Assembly: GCA_947258975.1 (NCBI GenBank)
Contig: CAMYKK010000005.1
Span: 1 to 64,000, forward strand
Source of the DNA: an uncultured Gammaproteobacteria bacterium
GTDB taxonomy: Bacteria > Pseudomonadota > Gammaproteobacteria > Arenicellales > JAANXG01
Length of the DNA: 64,000 bases
Direction: 5' to 3'
In this document: positions 10,130 to 20,935 of the stretch, in pieces
Layout of the letters: each line of letters starts with the position of its first letter
How positions within the stretch are numbered: position 1 is the first letter of the stretch
Translations under genes and position numbers: made by a program
The notes under the pieces: generated by a model
Told to the model about the DNA's origin: nothing
Database searches by the model: none
Seen by the model: the letters and a program-made list of their open reading frames with translations, nothing else

Positions 10130-11329
10130 TTAGCTATGAGCCGCTTCAGCGACGCGCGCCGGCACGGTTTCTATCAACCGTGGATCAAACTGGGTGGGGA
10201 TAATATAGTCGGGCCCAAACGACAGTGCCTCGACCTGATAGGCCTGCAGCACCTCCTCGGGGACCGGTTCCTTCGCCAGATCGGCCAGGGCATGGGTCGC
10301 GGCGATGAGAATTTTTTCGGTGATCTGGTGCGCCTTGGCATCCAGGACGCCGCGAAATAGAAACGGAAAGCACAGCGAGTTATTGATCTGATTGGGAAAA
10401 TCGGATCGCCCGGTCGCCATAATAATGTCATCGCGCACCGCGCATGCGACATCCGGCATAATTTCCGGGACCGGGTTCGACAGCGCAAACACGATCGCGC
10501 GATCGGCCATGGTCTTGATCATGTCTGCGGTTACCAGATTGGGCCCAGACACTCCCACCAATACATCTGCATCTATCAGCGCCTCGTCGAGAGACCTGAG
10601 CGGGGTGTCTACCGCGTAAGCCTGCTTGTAGATGTTGACGTCCGAGCGCCCGGTGTGAATCACACCCTCGCGGTCCGCAAGGATAATATTCTCGCGTTTC
10701 GACCCCAAGGCGATGAGCAGGCGGGTTGTCGCAATTCCAGCTGCTCCGGCGCCGAGGATTATTATTCTCACGTCCTCCAAACGCTTGCCTTGAATTTCTA
10801 AGGAATTCAATAGACCAGCGCATACAATTACCGCCGTGCCATGCTGATCGTCGTGAAACACGGGAATTTCCAACCGCTCGCGCAACGAATGCTCGATAAT
10901 AAAGCAGTGCGGCGCGGCAATATCTTCCAAGTTGATGGCACCGAACGTCGGCGAAATGTTGACCACCGTCTCAATGAATGCTTCGGTGCTGGGTGCTTTT
11001 ATCTCGATATCGAACACATCGATGTTCGCGAAACGCTTGAACAGCACCGCCTTACCTTCCATCACTGGTTTGCCTGCAACGGGACCCACGTTACCGAGCC
11101 CTAAAACAGCGCTGCCATCGGTGATGACCGCAACCAAGTTGCCCTTATTCGTGTAACGATATGCGTCGTATTCGTTTTTCGCAATTTCTCGGACCGGATC
11201 CGCGACACCAGGCGTATAGGCAAGTGAAAGTTCACTGGCCGAAGTGAACGGCTTAGTCGGCTGTATCGAGATTTTTCCAGGCGTTGGGAACTCGTGGTAA
11301 TCAAGCGCCTTGGATCTATTTTCAGACAT
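10130..11329 (-). CDS. Malic enzyme (MaeB-type, no phosphotransacetylase domain)
   Basis: The enzyme oxidatively decarboxylates malate to pyruvate, producing NAD(P)H. The 399 residues cover the complete malic-enzyme domain: the N-terminal YTPGVADPVREIA motif, the GLGNVGPVAGKPVMEGKAVL segment, HDDQHGTA, and the nucleotide-binding ILGAGAAGIA near residue 190. E. coli MaeB carries an extra C-terminal phosphotransacetylase-like domain of about 330 residues that is absent here, as in many other bacteria, so this is not a truncation. Cofactor preference cannot be read from the sequence with certainty. Confidence 0.93.
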   Translation of the reverse strand: MSENRSKALDYHEFPTPGKISIQPTKPFTSASELSLAYTPGVADPVREIAKNEYDAYRYTNKGNLVAVITDGSAVLGLGNVGPVAGKPVMEGKAVLFKRFANIDVFDIEIKAPSTEAFIETVVNISPTFGAINLEDIAAPHCFIIEHSLRERLEIPVFHDDQHGTAVIVCAGLLNSLEIQGKRLEDVRIIILGAGAAGIATTRLLIALGSKRENIILADREGVIHTGRSDVNIYKQAYAVDTPLRSLDEALIDADVLVGVSGPNLVTADMIKTMADRAIVFALSNPVPEIMPDVACAVRDDIIMATGRSDFPNQINNSLCFPFLFRGVLDAKAHQITEKILIAATHALADLAKEPVPEEVLQAYQVEALSFGPDYIIPTQFDPRLIETVPARVAEAAHS

Positions 11330-11792
11330 AAATACTACTCAGGCAGCTACTCAAGCGGCGCCTTGCTCGTTGTGGCGGGGTGCAATGAGCGTGGAAGGAA
11401 ACCTACAATTAATGGCACTATTTAGTGATCGTAACGATAGGTTATTGTCGCACAGCGCGCTGACACACGGCAAAAGTTTGTTCGGCAAATGCCTCCAGTA
11501 AGCATGATGCACCAAGGATCCTGAAAACTGGCGAAGAGGCTTGCACTGTGCGTAGTCGCGGGGTCGGGCGGCTGGGCGCTGCGCAGTAGGGATGAATAGA
11601 AGCGCCGGAATCACGGGCCCCGCCCTCCTTATTCTAGTGCTTGCAACCCATGGACAGCAAATCTCTATCCAGCCGCGCTGGGGCAGACCCGCGCCGCTGA
11701 TGGTATGCAGCGACGGGCCCACCGTGTGCCGCTCATGAAACGGCAACATGTGACGCTCCAGATTGCGTGGCAGGCACCAGGGCGGGTGCGGG
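11330..11792. other. Intergenic region with a dispersed-repeat copy
   Basis: This 463-nt gap separates the malic enzyme start from the fadA stop. I see no convincing gene. An open frame on the minus strand (11351-11806) overlaps the fadA end and has no recognisable domain. The notable content is at about 11505-11562, a diverged relative of the repeat at 20517-20660. Confidence 0.6.
11505..11562 (-). repeat. Dispersed intergenic repeat, copy 1
   Basis: Read on the minus strand, GCGACTACGCACAGTGCAAGC is followed after a short gap by CGCCAGTTTTCAGGATCC, TTGGTG and ATCATGC. The region at 20517-20660 has the same elements in the same order and orientation: GCGACTACGCGCAGCACAAGC, CGCCAGCATTTGGGGTCC, TGGTG and ATGATGC. 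The spacing differs because copy 2 carries extra tandem units. This suggests a repeat family, possibly REP-like. Confidence 0.5.
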
Positions 11793-15121
<3,329 letters not shown>

Positions 15122-15257
15122 AGGCATCTCCAAAACATTTTTTCAAAAACGTATTTCGTCCTTAGCGCGCAGTTTACACCTAGAATCCCGGATGATCGCG
15201 AAGGATTCGGGTGCCGCGACACATTGATGACATCTGCAGGTTGTGTGTAAATTTATT

Positions 15258-16217
15258 CTACCGGCACCAGCCTTCGATCAGTCGTCGAGAGATCGAAAAT
15301 TGCGGCGGCAGCCGGAGGGCGCCACGATCGGCGAGAGCATCGATAACCTGCTCGCGTGTAAACCAGCGTGCATCTTCCAATTCATCGTCATTTCTGCAGA
15401 TGTTATCGAACCTCGCTTGCGCCTCAAATCCCAGCATCAATGAACTGGGGAACGGCCACGGTTGCGACGACTGGTACCACATCTGTTCTATGCGTATACC
15501 GGTTTCCTCCCATACCTCTCTCAAAACCGCCTGTTCGGCGGATTCGCCAGGCTCAACAAAGCCGGCGAGCGTTGAATACACGCCTTCAGGCCATCGCCCT
15601 TGGCGACCGAGAAGACAATGTTCTTCGCAGTGCACCAAGACGATGATAGCGGGATCGGTACGTGGAAAATGCGACGCCCCACAGACAGAGTCGGCACATC
15701 GCCGCAAATGACCAGCCTTGCTGCTGACGGTTGGTGAACCGCACACACCGCAGAATCGGTGACGTTCGTGCCAGAAACATATTCCTTTAGCATAAGCGAG
15801 TAACGAGGCATCCCAATCGTCAAGCATAGGACCAACACGCCTCAAATCTTCAAATGTGGCATCAGTATGGAGAAACTTCTCGCCGATCGGATCACAATTT
15901 TCGTCCATGAAAAACGCAAAATATGTGCGTCTCTCATGAGAGCCCAATAAAACCGTTGAGTCTAAGAGCGTTTCCGGTTGAGCAATATCCGTAGGTGACA
16001 GAGCCATTGCTTTCATCTCATCGACATCGATTAGGTTTTTTTGCCGCCACACTGGAATAAACCGTGAATTGACATCATTCAGTTGCTGCACAACCCAATC
16101 AGGATCGTCGCGCCGTTGGACATCACGATCAAATGCACTGTTCACCAACCCGTTTTGGAAAGCTTTGGAAAGATGATCGATCACACCGGTTCCCGATCGC
16201 TCACTGTCTCCTTGCAT
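15258..16217 (-). CDS. nudC: NADH pyrophosphatase / RNA decapping Nudix hydrolase
   Basis: NudC hydrolyses NADH to NMNH and AMP and, in E. coli, removes NAD caps from RNA 5' ends. The 319-residue product has a zinc ribbon (CGVCGSPT and RCADSVCGASHFPR), then the Nudix box GFVEPGESAEQAVLREVWEE with the expected GX5EX7REUXEEXGU pattern. The NudC-specific SQPWPFPSSLM motif follows. It lies 13 nt downstream of the SDR gene and upstream of fadB, so it probably belongs to this lipid-catabolism transcription unit. Confidence 0.95.
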   Translation of the reverse strand: MQGDSERSGTGVIDHLSKAFQNGLVNSAFDRDVQRRDDPDWVVQQLNDVNSRFIPVWRQKNLIDVDEMKAMALSPTDIAQPETLLDSTVLLGSHERRTYFAFFMDENCDPIGEKFLHTDATFEDLRRVGPMLDDWDASLLAYAKGICFWHERHRFCGVCGSPTVSSKAGHLRRCADSVCGASHFPRTDPAIIVLVHCEEHCLLGRQGRWPEGVYSTLAGFVEPGESAEQAVLREVWEETGIRIEQMWYQSSQPWPFPSSLMLGFEAQARFDNICRNDDELEDARWFTREQVIDALADRGALRLPPQFSISRRLIEGWCR

Positions 16218-16230
16218 ACGAATACCGGAT

Positions 16231-17046
16231 TTATGACTTGAATTGCATCGACAACGTTTTCATCAAGTCGCCAAACCCAGTCAAGGACCAACCACCATCG
16301 ACTGGGATCACGGCACCATTGATATATTCAGCGAGTGGCGAGGCCAACACTAACGCCAGTTTGGCGACATCGTGCTTTGTTCCCATGCGTTTCATGGGCA
16401 CGCTCGCTGCGACTGCCGCTTGCGATTCCTTTGTCGGTGCGAGACGAGCCATGCCCTCTGTACCTTCGATTGGCCCTGGTACAATCGAGTTAATACGAAT
16501 CCCCTGGTCTCCCCATTCCAGTGCCAGCACCCGGGTCAACATATCTACTCCTGCCTTCGCCGCGCAGACATGAGCTTGCAGCGGCGTCGGGACAAAGGCT
16601 TGGGGAGCAGAAATGTTGATAACCGTAGAGCCTGGCTTTTTCAAAAACGCGTACCCAGCACGCAACACGTTAAACGTCCCCAACAGATCAATATCAATAA
16701 CCGACTTGAACCCGTTGGCGGACATACCTAGCACCGGTGCGGGAAAATTTCCTGCGGCTCCGGAGATCAGAACATCAATCTCGCCCAGTGTTTCATGGGC
16801 CTCCTTGAGTGAAGTCTCGACAGCTTGAAAATCACGAACGTCGGCAGAAAACCCTATCGCCTCGGAACCGAATTCCTGTAATCTTTCTACTGCTGCGTTT
16901 ACCTTTTCTTGCGCGCGGCTCATCACCGCCAAACTAGCGCCGGCTCGTGCAAACGCCTCCGCAATCCCCAGGTTGATGCCACTCGTCCCTCCCGCGATAA
17001 AGATATTACGTCCGTTGAAATCGAATTGCTGTGTAGTCATCGTCAC
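16231..17046 (-). CDS. SDR oxidoreductase, 2,4-dienoyl-CoA reductase-like
   Basis: A short-chain dehydrogenase with the cofactor motif AGGTSGINLG near the N-terminus, SGAAGNFPAPV, and C-terminal NGAVIPVDGG. The usual YxxxK tyrosine is missing: the active-site stretch reads HVCAAKAGVDMLTR, keeping only the lysine. The 2,4-dienoyl-CoA reductase (DECR) branch is known to lack that tyrosine, and the fad gene context fits reduction of polyunsaturated acyl-CoA intermediates. Start: GTG at 17046, with GGAG ten bases upstream; an ATG two codons later (17040) is the alternative. Product about 271 residues. Confidence 0.8.
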   Translation of the reverse strand: MTMTTQQFDFNGRNIFIAGGTSGINLGIAEAFARAGASLAVMSRAQEKVNAAVERLQEFGSEAIGFSADVRDFQAVETSLKEAHETLGEIDVLISGAAGNFPAPVLGMSANGFKSVIDIDLLGTFNVLRAGYAFLKKPGSTVINISAPQAFVPTPLQAHVCAAKAGVDMLTRVLALEWGDQGIRINSIVPGPIEGTEGMARLAPTKESQAAVAASVPMKRMGTKHDVAKLALVLASPLAEYINGAVIPVDGGWSLTGFGDLMKTLSMQFKS

Positions 17047-17202
17047 GAGTCTTTTTCTCCGTATATCATGGTGCCATATTTGAACCAGCCGCAACGATAA
17101 TTTCCGTGGGAAGCGAAAAATGTACACAGATGTTCGGCGAACAGTTGCTGAACTTCGAGAATTTATGAGACGAGGGTCATACCAACAAATCTCTTAAAAT
17201 TC

Positions 17203-17230
17203 TGGCGGAGAGGCAGGGATTGAAACTCCG
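17203..17230 (-). repeat. Degenerate tRNA-Ser 3' end (att-like direct repeat)
   Basis: TGGCGGAGAGGCAGGGATT (17203-17221) matches the 3' end of the tRNA-Ser gene at 20378 (TGGCGGAGAGGGAGGGATT) at all but one position, in the same orientation, and the match continues imperfectly through the T-arm. No body of a tRNA surrounds it. A direct repeat of a tRNA 3' end is the usual mark of a site-specific integration boundary. Confidence 0.5.
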
Positions 17231-17324
17231 ATGTGTGCCTATTTTCCTTGCGTTACTGAGGCATCGTGTCCATATCGTGTCTAAGAGCGGTCCAGTCGAC
17301 TGGTTGAGTTCTTTGAAATTATAG

Positions 17325-17359
17325 ACTAAGTTGACTTAGTTTACCTCCGTCGATATGCT
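17325..17359 (+). promoter_or_regulatory. Palindromic operator over a promoter for the TA pair
   Basis: ACTAAGT (17325-17331) and ACTTAGT (17334-17340) form a perfect 7-bp inverted repeat with a 2-bp spacer. A candidate -35 TTGACT (17331-17336) sits inside it, and a -10 TATGCT (17354-17359) follows at exactly 17 bp. Transcription would start within a few bases of the antitoxin ATG at 17368. The layout fits TA autorepression by the antitoxin, which is inference. Confidence 0.5.
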
Positions 17360-17367
17360 CTGTCGAT

Positions 17368-17613
17368 ATGAAAACAATCAACATCCACGAAGCCAAGACC
17401 CATCTGTCCCAGATCATTGAGCGTGTTGCCGGGGGGGAATCGGTGATCATCGGCAAGGCGGGAAAACCGATGGCGGTGTTGAGTCCTTATGTGTCGACGG
17501 AAAAACCCCGCCAGGCAGGAAGCATGAAAGGCAAGATCCACATAGCCAATGATTTCGACGCGGATGAGGAACTGATCGCCGACCTGTTCGAGGGCTTGAC
17601 CGAGCACAGGTAG
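17368..17613 (+). CDS. Antitoxin, Phd/YefM family
   Basis: An 81-residue protein with the Phd/YefM N-terminal DNA-binding fold: MKTINIHEAKTHLSQIIERV followed by GESVIIGKAGKPMAVLSPY. The C-terminal part (about 50-81) is charged and would wrap the toxin. It is three bases upstream of the PIN toxin and is presumably co-translated with it. Antitoxins of this family neutralise the toxin and repress their own promoter together with it; the palindrome at 17325 is the likely operator. No clear ribosome site precedes the ATG, and the predicted mRNA start is almost at the ATG, so translation may be leaderless. Confidence 0.88.
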   Translation: MKTINIHEAKTHLSQIIERVAGGESVIIGKAGKPMAVLSPYVSTEKPRQAGSMKGKIHIANDFDADEELIADLFEGLTEHR

Positions 17614-17616
17614 CGC

Positions 17617-17994
17617 GTGGATATTCTGCTAGACACCCATATGCTGCTGTGGTGGCTTGCTGATGACGATCGTCTTTCCAAAAAAGCGCGAGAACTTGTA
17701 GCCGATCCCGCCAACACACTTAGCATCAGCGCGGCCACGGCCTGGGAAATCGCCATCAAGCAGGCCTTGGGCAAAGTGACGGTAGACGGCACTCTGGAAG
17801 AGGCGGTTCGCGAACAAGGTTTCGTGCTGCTCCGCGTGACATTCAGCCACGCAGCAGAAACCCTGATGCTTCCCGCGATTCATCGCGATCCTTTCGACCG
17901 TATGCTGGTGGCACAAGCCCGTGTCGAGAATCTGCAACTGCTTACTGCCGACCCGCATATCCTTCGCTACCCTGCGAACGTGATCGAAGCTTAG
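17617..17994 (+). CDS. PIN-domain toxin, VapC type
   Basis: A 125-residue PIN-domain ribonuclease with a GTG start at 17617. The acidic metal-binding residues expected of VapC are visible: Asp in ILLDTHMLLWW at the N-terminus, Glu in TAWEIAIKQ, Asp in DPFDRMLVAQA near residue 98, and Asp in LLTADPHI. Family members cleave RNA, often tRNA; the target here is unknown. The pair is a Phd-type antitoxin with a VapC-type toxin, a common hybrid arrangement, and lies in the accessory patch next to tRNA-Ser. Confidence 0.88.
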   Translation: MDILLDTHMLLWWLADDDRLSKKARELVADPANTLSISAATAWEIAIKQALGKVTVDGTLEEAVREQGFVLLRVTFSHAAETLMLPAIHRDPFDRMLVAQARVENLQLLTADPHILRYPANVIEA

Positions 17995-18452
17995 ATAGAG
18001 GCGAAACCGAGGGGGGGCTCCTCATTAGTGCGGGCGCAACCCATCCCGACGCCGTCGATGATCCATTTGACCCGCTGCCAATCGATCTTGTCGAATTCGT
18101 GGTGCATGCCGCAATAAGTGGGGGTCAGTTCTTTCGACATCCAAGACGCATCCATACGGGTTGTGGTTCCGGATCGGTATCACGGTGGACCGAGTTCGCA
18201 GCGAGCCGGTATCTCGAAATTCTCTGCTTACCGGAAAATATAGGGAAATTTTCTGATTTCCTTCCCTGGAGCGGTGGCGCGCACCTCTTTTCCTGCTGCA
18301 ATATTTAGGTGCTTTTGTTATTTTTCCAATGTGCATCGAGTATAAACAGGAAATCCGATCTTCGGCCTTCCGCTCGACGTATTACACACAGTAGACCACA
18401 GCGTGAATCGGGGTCTCCAGGAAACGTCGGGCTGCATGCAGCAAGGCGGCCT
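17995..18452. other. Gene-poor debris between toxin and selO
   Basis: 458 nt without a gene I can support. Short coding-like stretches can be read on the minus strand (for example around 18030-18120, with ..CGMHHEFDKIDW..), but they are broken and I could not assign a family. Probably decayed accessory DNA. Confidence 0.4.
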
Positions 18453-19865
18453 TCACGTCCCGCAAAAGGTCCGTGTGACCCTCTGCTCAGGCAGCGGAGG
18501 CTCTGCGTAGCGTGCCAATTCGAGCTGCTCCTGGAACGGCTGTTTGAGGACTTTAAGAAGTTCCTCGAACGTGGACAGATCCCCTGCAATCGCACCCTCG
18601 ATTGCTTTTTCGACCTGGTGGTTGCGAGGAATAAACAGCGGGTTGACCGAATCCATGCGTGCTTGGATATCCGCCGCGGCTTGGGGCTGATTTTCGATGC
18701 GCCGCTTCCACTTGCGCTCGACTGCACCAAATTCCGATGGCTCGTCGGCGCAGATCCGCGCCGCCAGTCGTCTGAAGCTCAAAGTGTAATCAAGGCCTTC
18801 GTTCTGCAGGTATTGCAGCCACTCCTCGATCAAGCTCTCATCATCCGGCTCTTCGGTTGTGAGCCCCAACTTTCTGCGCATGCGCGTGTAGTATTGGTCA
18901 TGGAACAGAATGGGGAATCGACCCAGTTCCTCTTCGAATGCGTGCTGATCGTCGTCCAGCAGCAGTAGGCACTCCGCCAGCCGCGCCAGGTTCCAGTGCG
19001 CGATTGCCGCCTGATGCCCATAAGCGTAGCGCCCCTCGCGGTCAATGGAACTGAAGACCTTGTCGACTTGGAACTCATCCATGAAGGCGCACGGTCCGTA
19101 GTCGATGGTCTCACCGGCAATAGATGTGTTGTCGGTATTCATGACACCGTGAATAAATCCGACGTCCATCCAGTGTGCGATGAGCGCCGCCTGGCGCTCC
19201 AGCACTTGCCTGAAGAAAGCGCGGTAAGGCCGGGGCTCGTCTCGGGCGAGGGGGTAGTGGCGCGCGATGGCATAGTCCGCGAGGGTCTTGACTGCATCCT
19301 GGTCGCCGCGCGCGGCGAAGAATTCGAAGGTGCCAATGCGAACATGGCTGGACGCGACCCGGGTGAATACCGCGCCGGGTAGCGCCGTGTCTCTGTAGAC
19401 GGTTTCTCCGGTTGTCACCGCCGCCAGAGCGCGGGTGGTGCGGACTCCCAAACGATGCATGGCTTCGCTCACGAGATATTCGCGGATCACCGGCCCCAGC
19501 GAGGATTTTCCATCGCCGTTTCTGGAAAACGGCGTTTGCCCGGAGCCCTTGAGTTGAACGTCATGGCGCCGCCCTTTGCCGCCTATCACCTCACCGAGCA
19601 GAACCGCCCTGCCGTCACCCAGCTGCGGTACGAAATGACCGAACTGGTGCCCCGCGTAAGCGAGCGCAATCGGCTCCGCGTCTGCAGGTATCTCGTTGCC
19701 GCTGAAGACCTGCGCGAGCTTATGGTCGGGACCGGACAGGCCGTGCAGATCCAGGTCCTGCGCCAGTTCCTTGTTCCACGCCAGCAGAGCGGGCGCCGGT
19801 ACGCGCGCGGGGTCGACCCTGACATAGAAACGTTCCGGCAGGCGCGCGTAGGAATTATCGAACAT
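18453..19865 (-). CDS. selO: Protein adenylyltransferase SelO (YdiU family)
   Basis: SelO is a pseudokinase-fold enzyme that transfers AMP to hydroxyl side chains of proteins involved in redox homeostasis. The start chosen is the ATG at 19865 (MFDNSYARLPERFY), giving 470 residues; upstream codons do not resemble the family. Hallmarks are LAYAGHQFGHFVPQLGDGRA, LKGSGQTPFSRNGDGKSS, GVMNTDNTSIAGETIDYGP and a conserved cysteine just before the C-terminus (TFCGT), where eukaryotic homologues carry selenocysteine. It lies between tRNA-Ser and the tRNA fragment at 17203, so it may belong to an inserted segment. Confidence 0.93.
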   Translation of the reverse strand: MFDNSYARLPERFYVRVDPARVPAPALLAWNKELAQDLDLHGLSGPDHKLAQVFSGNEIPADAEPIALAYAGHQFGHFVPQLGDGRAVLLGEVIGGKGRRHDVQLKGSGQTPFSRNGDGKSSLGPVIREYLVSEAMHRLGVRTTRALAAVTTGETVYRDTALPGAVFTRVASSHVRIGTFEFFAARGDQDAVKTLADYAIARHYPLARDEPRPYRAFFRQVLERQAALIAHWMDVGFIHGVMNTDNTSIAGETIDYGPCAFMDEFQVDKVFSSIDREGRYAYGHQAAIAHWNLARLAECLLLLDDDQHAFEEELGRFPILFHDQYYTRMRRKLGLTTEEPDDESLIEEWLQYLQNEGLDYTLSFRRLAARICADEPSEFGAVERKWKRRIENQPQAAADIQARMDSVNPLFIPRNHQVEKAIEGAIAGDLSTFEELLKVLKQPFQEQLELARYAEPPLPEQRVTRTFCGT

Positions 19866-20377
19866 CAGTCGAGTCAATCGGCATTTTTTGTGCACTGTAG
19901 GTGGCTGTGCAGTATAACGCCGCCTTCGAGCACAGACGACCGGGAGGGACGTTATCTTTCGCATGCCACATCAATGCCGGTTGGACGGCAACCGAAATCG
20001 CGTTTCAATAGCCACTACTAGCCGTTTCCGAGCGGATAGACGTCGAGGCCAAGCACCGCGCCCACCTCAATCAGGAAGATATCCGGATGGCCAACGAGAT
20101 AGCGCTCGATCCGCGTTCACTGATCAAAATACCCCGTCACTGAACCAGCAATGGAAGGCCCCGGTCAAATATCTAGATACACGGCCATATGAGGAAAAGG
20201 CTGGAAAAAGGCGTGCAAAAACATCGCGTAAGGCCTTGCAGCCCGACAACCGGAAGGACGACGCGGCATCTAAGCCTATTGCCAACCCCCGCTACTACAA
20301 CATGCCACAACCCAGCCATGAACCCCACCACACAACGGCGGCTAGTAACATGACCGATTGGCCTGTCATTGATTTAT
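19866..20377. other. Region between selO and tRNA-Ser
   Basis: 512 nt with no intact gene. It contains the broken coding remnant at about 20030-20225 and otherwise nothing recognisable; the first 200 nt should hold the selO promoter. Confidence 0.5.
20030..20225 (+). pseudogene. Frameshifted remnant of a small protein gene
   Basis: One frame reads [19 protein letters not shown], then [14 protein letters not shown], and stops shortly after. The neighbouring frame continues with [19 protein letters not shown] and KAGKRRAK. Together they look like one short basic protein broken by frameshifts; the WKAPVK...LYEEK-like pattern resembles small uncharacterised proteins I have seen beside accessory genes. 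No function is assigned. It lies inside the suspected island. Confidence 0.4.
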
Positions 20378-20465
20378 TGGCGGAGAGGGAGGGATTCGAA
20401 CCCCCGGACCCTTTCGGGTCAACGGTTTTCAAGACCGCCGCTTTCAACCACTCAGCCACCTCTCC
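20378..20465 (-). tRNA. tRNA-Ser (UGA anticodon)
   Basis: The 88-nt gene starts GGAGAGGTGGCTGAGTGG on the minus strand. The acceptor GGAGAGG pairs with CCTCTCC, and CCA is encoded at 20380-20378. The anticodon arm GCGGTCTTGAAAACCGT gives anticodon TGA. A long variable arm (TTGACCCGAAAGGGTC) and the T-arm GGGGGTTCGAATCCC confirm a serine tRNA. Its 3' end is partly duplicated at 17203-17230, so it has probably served as an integration target. Confidence 0.97.
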
Positions 20466-20516
20466 AAAATTTGTGCCAAGATACATGGTCCGCCTCAACA
20501 AGCAGGTCGTGCCTAG

Positions 20517-20660
20517 CCCGCATCATTTCTCACCAGGACCCCAAATGCTGGCGCAGGACTCGCGCAACTGAGCCCCCTGCTGTGCTTGTGCTGCGCGTAG
20601 TCGCAGTGCTTGTGCTGCGCGTAGTCGCAGTGCTTGTGCTGCGCGTAGTCGCAGTGCTTA
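20517..20660 (-). repeat. Dispersed intergenic repeat, copy 2 (with tandem array)
   Basis: This copy shares CGCCAG-TTT-GG-TCCT-GGTG-ATGATGC and the GCGACTACGC unit with copy 1 near 11505-11562. Here the second element has expanded into a tandem array (20582-20660). Confidence 0.5.
20582..20660 (+). repeat. 24-bp tandem repeat, 3.3 perfect copies
   Basis: The unit GTGCTTGTGCTGCGCGTAG + TCGCA is repeated exactly at 20582-20605, 20606-20629 and 20630-20653, with a partial copy to 20660. There are no spacers, so this is not CRISPR. The unit contains a GTAG tetranucleotide and a short TGCG...CGCA stem, features also seen in REP-type repeats. Confidence 0.9.
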
Positions 20661-20757
20661 CCTGATTGGCACCTGCCGTCGTCCCAGGTTGTGATCGAGT
20701 TCCTTGTTTTCAACATATTCGTAGCTCTTTTTTACACTGCACGCTCATCATTGCCGG

Positions 20758-20856
20758 GCGAGAAGACCTGCCACGGAAATCAAGTTTACGCCAGCCGGAG
20801 TGTTTTATCATCTCGTCAACACACGCGGCATCCGCCCTGCCGGCTGGACATTCCGT
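20758..20856 (+). pseudogene. Possible remnant of a REP-associated (IS200-like) transposase
   Basis: The frame from 20758 reads ARRPATEIKFTPAGVFYHLV followed by NTRG, matching the typical N-terminus of RAYT/Y1 transposases (ARPLRIEFPGA-YHV--RG pattern). The match ends after about 25 residues and no HUH motif or catalytic tyrosine region follows. It is short, so chance similarity cannot be excluded; the adjacent GTAG-containing repeats make it more credible. Confidence 0.35.
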
Positions 20857-20935
20857 GAGGTCCCATCGACTGGTGTCTGCTCGTCGGATTCTGTATGTTT
20901 CTTATCTATTGCAAGTACGCATAGTCATTCTATTA

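Larger units (their letters stand above)
17047..17367. other. Intergenic region with att-like tRNA fragment and TA operator
   Basis: About 320 nt without a gene between the divergent SDR and antitoxin genes. It holds the tRNA-Ser-like 3' fragment at 17203-17230 and the palindrome/promoter at 17325-17359. Nothing else was recognised. Confidence 0.6.
20466..20935. other. Region with tandem repeats and transposase remnant
   Basis: 470 nt between tRNA-Ser and the GT-C gene. Contents: the dispersed repeat with its 24-bp tandem units (20517-20660) and a possible RAYT fragment (20758-20856). No intact gene is present. Confidence 0.6.

Noticed and set aside
10130-11329. Malic enzyme as a truncated MaeB
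   Set aside because: The catalytic domain is complete and single-domain versions are common, so the missing phosphotransacetylase domain is not damage.
18025-18336. Minus-strand open frame of 103 codons between vapC-type toxin and selO
   Set aside because: No family resemblance and coding-like stretches appear in more than one frame; more likely decayed sequence.
20582-20660. CRISPR-like array
   Set aside because: Repeats are directly adjacent with no spacers and no cas genes are nearby.
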